Positions 9,550 through 20,560 of a DNA stretch of 64,000 nucleotides are shown one piece after another. Position numbers and translations under genes: made by a program. Location: the NCBI RefSeq assembly GCF_022965805.1, contig NW_027330987.1, positions 62,001 to 126,000 on the forward strand, in the 5' to 3' direction. Position 1 is the first letter of the stretch; every line of letters begins with the position of its first letter. The notes under the pieces were generated by a model that saw only the letters and a list, made by a program, of their open reading frames with translations, ran no database searches and was not told the origin of the DNA. The DNA comes from Primulina eburnea (taxonomy: Eukaryota; Streptophyta; Magnoliopsida; Lamiales; Gesneriaceae).

Positions 9550-12500
9550 CTACTGTTTATCAGCTGCAAGTGTAAACACATAACCAGTAGTAGATTTTCT
9601 CTTATTAGAATCAGCTGCATAATCTGAATCGACATAGCCCCTGAGTATAAAATATAATCCTCCATAACATAATGCAACATTTGATGTACTCTTAATGTAT
9701 CTAAGGATCGTCTTAAATATACTCCAATGCTCTCGACCAGGTTTCGCCATAACTACTCCCACTGGTTGAGCAATGTCTGGTTTTGTACAGATTATGGCGA
9801 ACATCAAACTTCCCACTGCTGATGTATATGGTACTCGAGACATCTCTATCATCTCTGCTTCATTGCTAGGACACATCTCGGAGGACTTGAAGTTAATAGG
9901 AAGAGAGTTGAAATTGAATTACTATCTTGCATGTTGAAGCAATGCAAGACTTTCTTCAAATAATTTTTCTAGGAAAGAAAAATTTTTCTGTACTTCTGTC
10001 TCGATGAACTAGCATCCCTACTTGCATCCCTAGAATCTTGTTTGCTAGTTCCAAGTCCTTCATATCAAATTCCCTAGCCAACTGTGCCTTCAATCATTGG
10101 ACCTGATCTTTGTTGGGGCATCCTAGAAACATCTCATCCACATACAACAACAACAAGATAATATAATCATCATCAGACCTCTTGAAATATGTACAAGGGT
10201 CTGCACTCAGTCTGTTGTATATAAGGCTCATAATATAAGAATCAAATATCTTGTATCAGCATCTCGACGTCTCTTTTGGACCGTACAAAAAATTTTTCAA
10301 CCTGCAAACCAAATTCTATTTGCTTTTTTCAGCAAAACCTTCTGGCTGGAACATATAGATTTCTTCTTCAATATGTCCATGAATAAATGACGTTTTCACA
10401 TCTAGCTGTTTTAAATGTAGGTCAAATACAACACACAACACCAACACTACTATGACTATTGTAAGCCGAACCACATGAGAAAATGTCTCATTGAAGTCAA
10501 TGCCTTCTTTCTGAGCATATAATTTTACCATCAATCTAGAACGACATCATTCCACTTGGTTATTGTCATAACGCTTGATCTTATAGACCCATCTGTTATC
10601 AATGGATTTCATCCTTCGTGGTAGTGTAACAAGATCCCATGTTTTATTCTTATCTAATGCCTCCAATTCTTCATATTGCTATCATCTAGAAAGATACATC
10701 CGAGCTCTGAGTAACCTCTTGGAAACTTGATGGCTCACCATCCTCTGATAATAGATAATATGCAATATTACTTTCGATGACATAATCTGAAAGCCAACTT
10801 GGTGGTCTTTAGACTCGAGTTGACAGCCTCACATTGGAAACCTCAGACTCAACATGTTCTTGTATGTCGTGTTCTGGTAATGCTTCACAAGAAATTTGAC
10901 TTCCGTCCGCTTATTTTCCACATGAAATATAGTAATTTCTAAATTCAGTATGACTTTGTCACCCTTTAATTTATCTTCCTCGAAGATAACACCTCTGCTG
11001 ATTAAAATCTCGTGGACAGTAGGATCTCGTAAGACAAACCTATTTACTCTATCAGCATAATTCAAGAAGATACACTTTTTGGATTTTGAATTCAATTTTG
11101 ATCTTTCATGATTATTGTACAGAACGTACACAGAATTTCCAAATGTATGCAAATGAGAATAATCAGCTAGGTTCCCAGTCCATATCTCCATCGAAGTCTT
11201 TACATCAATCGACACCAAAGGAAAACGATTGATAATATAAAAAGCATTTTTAACTGCTTCCACTCAAAAGGACTTGTCTAGACCTGCAGTCCTCCACATA
11301 GCTCTTGTTCTATCCAACAAGGTTCTGTTCATTCGCTCTGCCACCCCATTCTGTTGAGGCATGTAAGCCGTCGTGAATTGCCATTAGATGCCCTCATGTT
11401 GATAAAATGCATCAAATTCGTCTATTGAACATTCTTTACCATTGTCAGTCCTCAGACACTCGATTTTCTTTTCACAATCAAATTCAACCTGCGCTTTTAA
11501 ATCTTTGAAGATCTGAAAAACATCTGATTTCTTCTTGATTGGATAAACTCAATATCTCTTTGAGAAATCATCAATAGAGAAATCATCAATGAACGAGACA
11601 AAGTATCTCCCTCCTCCTAGGGATGCAACCGGTGCTTGTCAAACATCTGAATGAATCAGCTCTAGTATGCTTTTTCTTCTGGCAGTAGAAGTGGCAACTT
11701 TAATCTGTATTATTTACTGTTAAGACAATGCTCACAAAGGGTAGTTACTCTTTTGTAAGTTCCAGCCGGAGTTTCCGTTCTGATCAAATTTTCGACCCTC
11801 GTTCTGAAAATGCCTGAGTTTTCTATGCCATAACACTGTTAATTCTTCTCCTGTACCAATTGATACAACAGCTAGTTCCGCTTCTTTGCGTGTTTCTCCC
11901 AAAAGTACATACAAATTTGCAGCAACTTTTTCCGCTTTCATAACCACAAGCACACCCTGCACAATTTTCCTGATCTCGTTCTCGATACAAGTTTTACACC
12001 CAATATCATCCAATTGTACAAAGGACAAAAGATTTTTTGTCAGTCCCTTCACATGTCGTCATGTATAGTGCGAATGATGCCATCAAATATTTTTATTTTA
12101 ATAGTATCGACCCCAGCGATTTCCAAGGCATGATCATTTCCCATGAATACATATCCTCTCGAGACTGGTTAATAATGATCAAACAATTCTCTTTGAGACA
12201 TAATGTGCCACGTCGCTCCCGAATCCATAATTTGTGTGTCACAAAATTTTTGCTTGCGTTTGTACGGTTGCTGCTTCGCTGAATAATATTTCACCACTGC
12301 CTGAAGTACTGGTCACATTTCCTTGAGAACTCTTCTCGATACTCGTACACTCTCTCTTGAAGTGCCATTTACCGCCACATTTAGGAAAATCTTGTTGTGT
12401 AGTGACTTGACCTCGTACATCTTTGTCATAGTATCCCAGATAAATTTTGTTGTTTTAATCTCAGAGGTACTTGACAGTACTTCATTTGCTGTAGACAAGT

Positions 12501-12685
12501 GTAAATTGACAACAACAACATTATTATTAATCTCATTCCACTTTTCATCATCCATCGTTTTCACGAGTCTATCTCCAATAACCGCCAAGCAATTCTTCCT
12601 TATTAAAACTGCTTGTATAATTATTTTCGACATCATAAAATTACTTCCATTAAATTTTGTTATCTCGTACTTGTCTGCCATTATG
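9550..12685 (-). pseudogene. gag-pol pseudogene of copia element G
   Basis: Domains on the minus strand, in order: gag N-terminus (12313-12685, from MADKYEITKFNG); aspartic protease with DSGAT near 12225; pre-integrase HH region (LWHRKLRHF, about 11830); integrase core (about 11700-11000); RT (about 10650-10050); RNase H (9550-9876). Gag lacks its C-terminal part and zinc knuckle. The frame is broken many times. The RT active-site motif reads YVDE rather than YVDD (about 10130-10150), followed within 20 codons by an in-frame TGA. The integrase C-terminal region is recognisable (SKKCIFLNYADRVNRF). The element cannot code for its own movement. Confidence 0.85.
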
Positions 12686-12801
12686 TCTACGACAATTATT
12701 AGACTGGACAAAATAATCCCGTCTTAATAATAAATCTTTTCTGGTGTAGAAGATCAGTCTAGGCTACAACCAAAGAGCATACTCAAAATTTTAAACCAAG
12801 A

Positions 12802-12812
12802 CTCTGATATCA
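12802..12812 (-). promoter_or_regulatory. Primer binding site of element G
   Basis: The minus strand reads TGATATCAGAG, one mismatch from the tRNA-iMet site TGGTATCAGAG, and lies two bases inside the 5' LTR. Confidence 0.75.
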
Positions 12813-12814
12813 CT

Positions 12815-13240
12815 TGTTGGTCTCACGTGCAGTAACTTGAGATAATAATATGAAAATAAAATATAAAATAATCACCGAGATTTGCGTGGAAAACCCTAAA
12901 AATTATTAGGGTAAAAACCACAGACAAGATGAAATAATTTCGCTATAATATTTTATGATGTACAACCACTCACTGTGTTTCCAAAAATAACATATATTAT
13001 CTTAATAAAAGAGAACAAATACATTCACAAATATTATAACTAAGAACTCGAATGTTGTAAGATGAGAGAAATAATTCAAGGGATGTTCCGGATGTTTTAT
13101 AATTATGAGAGAAATCACCTATCATGTCAGAATGCAAAACATTCATCAAATATTTCGGTCAATTTTGCAGCCAAATTTGACAAACATCTGCCACCTTTTT
13201 TTGACTAAATGACATCTATCATTCAATGTATTATTTTTGT
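12815..13240 (-). mobile_element. 5' LTR of element G
   Basis: It aligns with the 3' LTR over nearly its whole length, with many substitutions and small indels, so the insertion is old. The last bases at the outer end (after tattttt, about 13239) no longer match. Confidence 0.8.
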
Positions 13241-13361
13241 TCCTTTATCCTCTTTGCAAATAATTATATCCAATATATGATTAACTATATAAAAAGCTTA
13301 ATAATTCGGTGAAATGTATTAGAAACAAAATTTATTACACGAATATTTTATATAGATCACA
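13241..13361. other. AT-rich spacer
   Basis: No gene or recognisable repeat seen. Confidence 0.5.
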
Positions 13362-13475
13362 CATGAAAAAATATTAATTTCTATGTGAAAATATTACATA
13401 TTATTGTAAATATGGGCATAGTTGGCGCGTCTAACAGATCCGTCTCACAAAATACCTACTAATCTATTGTCACTC
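13362..13475 (-). mobile_element. MITE-like repeat, copy 1
   Basis: The segment from catgaaaaaatattaa through attgtaaatatgggc to gatccgtctcacaaaa matches, in reverse orientation, the repeat at 26501-26650. Shared blocks are CATGAAAA, ATTGTAAATATGG and GATCCGT. Only one terminal arm is preserved here. Confidence 0.6.
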
Positions 13476-13812
13476 CGGAAAATTCGATGCTATCCTTTGA
13501 ATACTGAGTGTTAATAACCATATTTTGCCACATGTGGCTGATTCAACATCTCATTTTCTTGCTAATTAAGTTGAGTTGTTTATTTGGATATCAATGTAAC
13601 CCAAGGTAAACTTGATCTGGCAGCCAAATAAACTAATGGTTTCTTCTTCTACTGGGAAGCACTTCATCTGATCATAAAGATCTGTCACCTAACCATTTAA
13701 AAATTAATCCCCAGTTTCAACTCTTTCAAGATTTATAAAGAATTCAAAATTTTCCACATGCACCGAAGCAACACTCACATAATAATCAACAACAGAACGA
13801 ACTAGAATTAAG
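13476..13812. other. Spacer, nothing recognised
   Basis: AT-rich sequence without a credible ORF, RNA gene or repeat. Confidence 0.5.
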
Positions 13813-14286
13813 TGTTGGAATTATTTTGTGGGCTCACATAATTTAATTAATTGTACATGGACAAGTTATCTAATAAAGGGCCCAATAAAGTGATCTAATT
13901 AATTAAGGGTTTCCAAAGTATTAAATAAATTGGTATGGTCCACCTTATGTGTAGAAACCCAGCCCAATTAGGTCTTCTATGATGGGTGGAAGACTGCTAA
14001 AGTTATATAAGATTATGGTCCCCAAGGCACAGCGAATATAATACAAAATACATACGGCACATGTATTCTAGATCTCTCTCCTTCTCCCATCAAAGACAAG
14101 AATAAGGTGGTCGATTCTCTGTTGTCTTGGAAGATCCATAATTCTGACGCTATATCAATCAATGGATTCTGTTACGTGTTTACTGTTATTCATATTTTCT
14201 GATAATTCGACATGAATTCCTGGCGTGTTGTGATATATGGATTTAATAACATGATTTATAGATTTAATATTATTGAATCTCCAACA
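13813..14286 (+). mobile_element. 5' LTR of element E
   Basis: 474 bp, TGTTGG to CCAACA. A TATA-like gttatataag lies at about 14000, followed by a C/T-rich presumed leader. It differs from the 3' LTR by scattered substitutions. Confidence 0.9.
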
Positions 14287-14288
14287 AG

Positions 14289-14301
14289 TGGTATCAGAGC
14301 C
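14289..14301 (+). promoter_or_regulatory. Primer binding site of element E
   Basis: TGGTATCAGAGCC, a perfect tRNA-iMet site, two bases after the 5' LTR. Confidence 0.9.
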
Positions 14302-15315
14302 ATGTTCATGTTGAATTATGAGATTTTTTTATTGATGGATCGAAACAGAAAATTATGTTTTATTCCTAGATCTGAGGCAATTTTCTGGTCTATAAATTTT
14401 TTGGATTCAGATATGTTTTTTCTTAAAAATTCCTGAATTTGGATCTGGATAAATTCATGCTCTTCGGATATAGTATTTTCGATTTTTACACCAAAAATTA
14501 AGATTTATTTTCGAATTAAAAAAAATCAAAAATCAAAAATTTGATTTTTTTCGAAACTGGAATATATCTGCTGGATTTCGGGCTGAATCGGACGTTCTCC
14601 GGCAACTTTCCGGTGGTGAATGTTTAGGCGTTTTGTTCATTACGCACAGGCGCTCTATAACCCTCAATAAATTATCCGTAAAAGCTTCTGTATCAATCGA
14701 ATGTGATTGCGTTTGCTTCCTGAATCGCGATCTTATGTGTGTTTTGTATCTGGACTGATTCCGGCCGATTTCCGGCCTAATACGGATCGGAGAGGGTATG
14801 TTAATGGTCGGCCGTGGTGAGGCGACGCGTGGGTAATGCTTGCCGCCGGATGGTATCGCCGGAGGAGGTGGCGGCGCTGGTTTTGGGGTTAGGGCTAGGG
14901 TTTCAAATTTGGGGATTGATTTGGGTTGAATTTAAGGCCTTATTTGGTTATTTAATTTTGAACCAGATTTTGAAATCCAGAATTTTGACCATTTATTCAA
15001 TTTTGACTTCCGCAATTCTGATTTGTAAAATTAAATTAAACTATTGCTAAATTTAATTGCATGAAATAAAATTAATATGGAGTCATTCCTTATTTTATCG
15101 TTTTTGTTTATTTCGATAAAATAGTTGTGGATGAATAATTATAAGGTGCAAATATTTTATTTCTTGCAAATTTTGTTTTCATGCTTTATTTGGCCCAATC
15201 AAAGTTAAACTAATATCTTGTATCTCAAATTTAGTTAAATTTAAATTTCATGTTAATAAAGTGATTTTTTGAGATATGTAGATATTGTTCAAGTTCAAAA
15301 TAAATTATGTTTTAA
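14302..15315 (+). other. Leader of element E, first part
   Basis: Untranslated leader. It includes a GC-richer stretch (14560-14900). The run ggggttagggctagggtttc near 14884 looks telomere-like but is not tandem. The 78-codon ORF at 14814 has no recognisable features. Confidence 0.6.
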
Positions 15316-15890
15316 TTTATGCGAAAAATAGTCGGCCCAAAGGAAGACTATTTTTTGGCCAAATTTCAAACACAATAGATGATTTTAAAGTGCATCTAGA
15401 TCTATGCGAAAATTAATCGGCCCAAAGGAAGATTATTTTCTGGCCAGATTTTAGATTCAATATATCTTTTTTAAGTGCATTTATATCTATGCGAAAAATA
15501 GTCGGCCCAAAGGAAGACTATATTTTGACCAGATTGCAGACATAAAAGTTAAAAAAAAATGTGTTTATATCTATGCAGATAATAATCGGACCAAAGGACG
15601 GTTATTTTTTTGCCAGATTATAAGCACATAATTATGTGGTCTTAAAGCGTGTCAAAACTATGCAGAAATTAATCAGCCCAAAGGAAGATTATTTTCTTTT
15701 CAGATTGTAGACACATTATATGTTATTAAATTGTGTTAAATTTATGCGAAAAATGATCGGCCCAAAGGAAGGTCATTTTCTGGCCAAATTTTAATACAAT
15801 ATGTGGTACTAAATATGTGATAATTTTGGATTTTTCCATGCATGAAATTGTCGGTCCAAAGAAAGGCATATTGTTGGCCGGATTTATTAT
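15316..15890 (+). repeat. Seven tandem hairpin repeats in the leader of element E
   Basis: Hairpins occur at 15324-15355, 15410-15439, 15494-15526, 15581-15606, 15666-15695, 15750-15779 and 15848-15869, spaced 84-87 bp apart (98 for the last). Each loop is ggcccaaaggaa or a one- to two-base variant. The stems differ but still pair: AGTC with GACT (units 1, 3), AATC with GATT (2, 5), AATC with GGTT (4, a G-U pair), GATC with GGTC (6, a G-U pair). The tails also repeat (tatgcgaaaa before, ttggccaaattt or tggccagattt after). Position between primer site and gag suggests a role in RNA packaging, dimerisation or translation; that is inference. Confidence 0.85.
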
Positions 15891-16086
15891 CAATATTTAT
15901 TAACCATGATGTTTGAGGGTACCACTTACAAATTGTTATTTTTCTTTCAAAGACTAAATATCAATGTTGTGCTAGGTATTTTTTTATGGGCTCACCACTA
16001 GCATGCTTTTATTTTGCAATTTATTTAATTTAGATATATGCATGGACTATATTTTTTGTGAGTTTTTTTTTGTTCTATTTTGTTAT

Positions 16087-16339
16087 AGCATCTTTTATCT
16101 GCCAATCTGAACAACATTCCAGTACTTAATGACTCAAACTTCAAGAAATGAAAAGAGCATGTTATGATAGTGCTCGGCTGCATGGATTTGGACTATGCGC
16201 TAAGGGAAGATCGCCCCGCACTTTTGAACAGTTCAGGAACTGGTGATCAAAAGGGATCTTTGGAAAAGTGGGAGCGATCAAATCGCATGAGTCTGATGAT
16301 TACGAAACATTCCATTCCAGATACTATAAGGGGTGCAAT
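16087..16339 (+). pseudogene. gag pseudogene of element E, 5' part
   Basis: The frame encodes a copia gag N-terminal region (NIPVLNDSNFKK, then the block ending MSLMITKHSIPDTIRGA). The expected start reads ATA, there is a one-base insertion just after it, and the conserved Trp codon after the two Lys codons is a TGA stop (about 16149). Gag is interrupted at 16339 by element A and resumes at 23958, with the 5-bp target duplicated. Confidence 0.8.
16335..16339. repeat. Left target-site duplication of element A
   Basis: GCAAT here and ACAAT at 23958-23962 flank element A: a 5-bp duplication with one later substitution. The gag of E reads through GCAATTCCTGAAG when one copy is removed. Confidence 0.8.
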
Positions 16340-17400
16340 TGTAATGCCCTAGATTTCATATCATGTTAAGCGAAGATTATTGAATTTGAACTAATGTGAT
16401 TATAGCCGGGCTATTACGAAACCAAATTGGGCAAACATATGAATTACACAACTTGGGGACAGAACTGTTGGCGCCCGAGCGGTAATTGTTGACCGCCCGA
16501 GCGCCAGTGTTCATCAAAGGTTGGCTTCGGGTAGAAGATGTGGCGCCCGGGCTGTAGTTTTTGACCGCTGAGCGCCAATGCATAATAGGGAGGCAGAACA
16601 CCTCGCGCCCGGGCGGTAAGTTTCAACCTAGCTAGGTTTGACTTGAGTTTCCCTAAATCACATACTTTATTTCATTGCATTGATATTTGCAAATTATCAG
16701 ATTGATATGTTTAATCTATTGAATTATAGTAGAGCAAGAATTCGAGTCTAGGGCAGATCAGCCTAGCTAGGGCAGAACCGCCAGGTCTTCGACAGAACTG
16801 CTAAGACCCTAGACTTACGGTATATCGATGAGATTAGATGTAGATCGACGTCTATTGTAGACATTTGATACAGAATGCCAAAGTCTAAATTAGATCGGGA
16901 TCCCTAGATTAGAAATGAGTCCTTGATTTAAGTACAGAGTTGTATTGATTCATGTGGTCAGATTAGATACATGTTTTAATGTTTGTTTAAGCTCTTATAT
17001 ATGTTTTATATTATTGCATTGATACATTGTTTATACTGGGATTTAATTATCACCGGAGTTATTCGGTTGTTGTCGTGTTTGTATGTGTGCATGACAACAG
17101 GTGGGACAGGTTCAGGGTCACAGAGTTGAAGAAAGATCGAGATTAGAGTGGAGACTACGGACTTGGACTAGAGATAGGGTTTAAAGACTTGATATATAGT
17201 TGTTAAACATTAGTTTTAGAATGATTGTATATAGTACCAGATTTGTACTGTCATATGGATATGTATGTTAGAATGTATGCCATTACGTTCCGCAGTTGAT
17301 ATTTGTATTTTTTTAAAAAAAAATTAGACCCTGTTTATTATAATTGATTAAATTAGTCCCAATGACGATTAAGAAGATGATTAGCGTCCGAGTCCCCACA
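16340..17400 (+). mobile_element. 5' LTR of element A, with a 0.7-kb internal deletion
   Basis: It starts TGTAATGCCCTAG and ends GTCCCCACA. It aligns with the 3' LTR up to tttcaacc (16628) and again from taggtttgac (about 16633). About 0.69 kb present in the 3' LTR (22495-23190) is missing. The lost part includes the TATA region, so this copy probably cannot start transcription. Confidence 0.85.
16469..16628. repeat. GC-rich palindrome cluster in the 5' LTR of A
   Basis: Two and a half units of the form GCGCCCGRGCGGTAA, short spacer, TTGACCGCCCGAGCGCC. It is cut short by the LTR deletion; four units remain in the 3' LTR. Confidence 0.85.
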
Positions 17401-17405
17401 ACAGG

Positions 17406-17416
17406 TGGTATCAGAG
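17406..17416 (+). promoter_or_regulatory. Primer binding site of element A
   Basis: TGGTATCAGAG, five bases after the LTR end, the same spacing as in B and C. Confidence 0.9.
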
Positions 17417-17660
17417 TGATAGATCCTTTAGATTGAGATAGAAGAGGCTAGTGAGCGGGGTAGATTGAGGTTTTCTTTCCTGATTTTGAATGCTAGCATG
17501 TATTACTGTTTAATACATGTCACTTCCTTATCTGATTTGATATAGTAATATGTTTTATTGAGAATGGATGAGCACCGATTCTAGATCAGCAGTAAGATTA
17601 TCAGAGGAGGGCTGAAGCTGGTTGTTTTATTTGAGTTGGTAATCATGTTGATAACCAGAT

Positions 17661-18721
17661 GTGCCTCCAAGACGAATCCCAGAACAGGGTAGTACATCAA
17701 ATCCTCCAATGGATGTAACACCGACTCCGATGGAAACGTTACTGAAAAGATTTCAGCCATTTCACCCGCCCTCTTTGAAAGGAACGGAGAACGCTGTGGA
17801 GTGCGAGAGTTGGCTGGATGATATTGAAATGCTGTTTGACTCAGTAGAGTATACAGATGAGCGACGAGTTCGATTAATTGGACACCAGTTACACGATGTT
17901 GCAAAGAACTGGTGGATTACGATAAAGAGGTCTTTGGAACACCGAGGTACGACCATTACCTGGAATGTGTTTAGAACTGAATTTTATCAACGATTCTTTC
18001 CAGTGTCATACCGAAAGGACAAGGGGGCGGAGTTTTCCAATCTAAGGCAGGGACAGATGAACATAGAAGAATATGTGTCCAAGTTTTCCACCTTGTTCTA
18101 CATGCTGCTGATAGCGAGGAAGCTACAGCGGATCAGTTCATCAATGGCTTGAACCCAGAGATTTTTACATTGGTGAACACAGGGCGACCGAATAACTTTA
18201 CTGACGCCCTGAATAGAGCTAAGGGAACAAAAGCTGGTCTGATAAGACAGAAAGGGGCTTCATTTGTGCCTCCAGCACCGAGACCACAGCAACCACATCC
18301 CAGATTTGAGGGTGACAGCAGCAGTGGAGGGAAGAAGGAATTTTTGAAAGCCAGAGGAAAGCAATTTAAGAAATCTGGCAGCAGTTCTTCTAGCTCCGGT
18401 GGTTCCCGACAGATCCAGAGTTACACTGGAGTTTATTGTAATACTTGTGGAGGAAGACATGCAACTGAGCAATGCCAGGGAGTGACTGGTAGTTGCAATA
18501 TCTGTAAACAGCCGGGACACTTTGCCAAAGTATGTCCACAGAGGGGTTCTCAAAGATCTCAGGGAGCCGAGTCATCAGGATCAGCAGCACAGACTGAGAG
18601 ACGATCAGCTGCTGTTCACACATTCCATCCAACGCCAGCTCAGTCACAGCAGAGGCCAGGAGGTAGCCAGACTATTAGCCAGCCTCCTAGACAGCAGGCC
18701 AGAGTATTCGCTTTGACATAG
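17661..18721 (+). pseudogene. gag pseudogene of element A
   Basis: Product: Ty3/gypsy capsid/nucleocapsid precursor. The gag domain runs WLDDIEMLF...GHQLHDVAKNWW...ITWNVFRTEFYQRFFPVSYR, followed by a Ser/Gly/Lys-rich linker and zinc-binding sequence ending in a canonical CCHC knuckle, CNICKQPGHFAKVC. Defects: the start codon is GTG where element C has ATG; a small deletion with frameshift near 18100 removes the residues after FSTL; a TAG at 18719-18721 replaces the Glu codon seen in C at the gag-protease junction. It was probably read into pol in one frame when intact, as in C. Confidence 0.9.
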
Positions 18722-19117
18722 GAGCAGGCCCAGGAAGCACCAGATGACGTTGTGGCAGGTAATTGTTCTTTATGTGGTTACCCTGTTTATGTATTAATTG
18801 ATACCGGTGCTTCACATACATTTATTTCTGAAGGATTTGCGTTAAGTCATGCATTGCCTGTAGAGTCTTTAGCTAATGTAGTGTCTGTCTCCTCTCCTTT
18901 GGGGAAAAGTTTGATATCCGTAAATTCTGTAAAACATTGTGTACTACAGTATGACGGGCATGAGATTGAATTAGATTGCATCGTACTTGGGTTATCCGAT
19001 TTTGATTGTATTATCGGTATTGATATGCTGACCAAGTACAGAGCTACAGTTGATTGTTTCCACAAGATAGTGAGATTCAGGCCTGACGTAAGGGTTCTAG
19101 ATCGAGAATCCCTTTAA
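18722..19117 (+). pseudogene. Aspartic protease domain of element A
   Basis: The retroviral-type protease is preserved: active site VLIDTGASHTF, then a hydrophobic LDCIVLGLSDFDCIIGIDML block typical of the C-terminal half. After FRP a deletion of about 20 bp relative to element C shifts the frame and ends the ORF at 19117. It belongs to the gag-pol polyprotein and would release the mature proteins. Confidence 0.85.
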
Positions 19118-19131
19118 TATCCGTATTATCT

Positions 19132-20560
19132 ATGACTCGATTGTTACAAAAAGGAGCAGAGGGATTCCTTGTCTATTTAGTAGATGTACTGAAGTCGAGT
19201 CCATCATTGGCAGACCTGCCAGTGGTACGTGAGTTTGCTGACGTCTTCCCAGATGAGATCCCGGGATTACCTCCAATTAGAGAGATAGACTTCAGCATTG
19301 AATTAATGCTAGGTACAGTGCCGATTTCTAGAGCTCCGTACAGAATGGCACCAATTGAATTGAAAGAATTGAAGAATCAGCTGGAAGATTTACTGGCCAA
19401 GGGGTACATCAGACCGAGTGTTTCTCCTTGGGGTGCTCCAGTAGTGTTTTTAAGAAAGAAAGACGGTTCGATGAGACTCTGCATCGACTATCGGCAACTG
19501 AACAAGGAAACGATAAAGAATAAATATCCTTTGCCTCGTATTGATGATTTGTTTGACCAGTTGCAGGGTTCTTCTGTATATTCCAAAATTGATTTAAGAT
19601 GGAGATATCATCAGCTGAGAGCCAGAGATTCTGATATCTCGAAAATAGCGTTCAGAACCAGGTATGGACATTATGAGTTTATTGTCATGCCATTTGGGTT
19701 AACGAATGCTTCAGCTGTGTTTATGGGATTGATGAACCGTGTATTCCAGAAATATCTTGATGAATTTGTGATTATATTCATTGATGATATTTTGATTTAT
19801 TCAAATAATATGAGTGGGCATGCTGAGTATTTAAGAACTGTGTTGCGAATTTTAAGGGCAGAGAAATTATATGGTAAACTGTCGAAATGTGAGTTTTGGT
19901 TAAGACAGGTAGTATTTCTGGGTCATATTATATCCGGAGACGGGATATCAGTGGATCCCAGTAAAGTGGAAGCCGAGATTTCTTGGCCAAGACCGACGTC
20001 CGTGCCCGAAATTCGCAGTTTCATGGGTTTAGCAGGATATTACCGCCGTTTCATTAAAGATTTCTCAAGTATAGCTAAAACCAATTACTCAGCTGACTCA
20101 GAAGAATGCTCCATTTATTTGGTCTGAAGAATGCGAGACCAGTTTTCTGGAGTTGAAGGAGAGGTTGACCAGTGCCCCGGTGTTGACTATCCCATCCGGT
20201 ACTGGTGATTTTGTGGTTTATTGCGACGCTTCTCAGAGAGGGTTGGGATGTGTGCTGATGCAGCGAGGGCATGTTATTGCTTATGCCTCAAGATAGCTTA
20301 AACCACATGAGACCCGTTATCCAATTCATGACCTTGAATTGGCAGCCATTGTCTTTGCATTAAAGATATGACGACACTATCTTTACGGTGAGAAGTTTGA
20401 GATATATTCCGATCATAAGAGTTTGAAATATCTGTTTTCACAATCTGAATTGAATATGAGGCAACGAAGATGGCTTGATTTGCTTAAAAACTTTGATTGT
20501 GAAATCAAATACTATCCGGAAAAGTCTAATACAGCAGCTGATGCACTGAGTCAAAAGGTA
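19132..20560 (+). pseudogene. Reverse transcriptase-RNase H of element A
   Basis: RT motifs are complete: [45 protein letters not shown], and the catalytic FIDDILIYS (about 19770-19800). A frameshift at about 20081 moves to another frame, where RNase H follows: [17 protein letters not shown] and YSDHKSL. Two stops interrupt it, TAG at 20294-20296 (a Gln in C) and TGA at 20369-20371 (a Trp in C). The RT itself looks catalytically sound as a sequence, so decay of pol is moderate. Confidence 0.9.

Larger units (their letters stand above)
8709..13240 (-). mobile_element. Ty1/copia element G (Tnt1/Tork-like), decayed
   Basis: LTR-internal-LTR structure on the minus strand: 5' LTR 12815-13240, primer site, gag, protease, integrase, RT, RNase H, polypurine tract, 3' LTR 8709-9152. 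The order protease-integrase-RT-RNase H defines Ty1/copia. The gag start (MADKYEITKFNG) and the RNase H block (SRVPYTSAVGSLM) are typical of the Tork/Tnt1 group. The outer end of the 5' LTR has diverged from that of the 3' LTR, so no target duplication could be found. Confidence 0.85.

Noticed and set aside
12037..12282. Plus-strand ORF over the protease of element G
   Set aside because: Shadow of the minus-strand protease/gag-pol frame.
14880..14905. Telomere-like ggggttagggctagggtttc
   Set aside because: Only two or three imperfect TTAGGG units, not a tandem array; common by chance in plant introns and leaders.
15316..15890. Regularly spaced repeats as a CRISPR array
   Set aside because: Plant retroelement context, repeats are imperfect and near 85 bp apart, and spacers are themselves similar.
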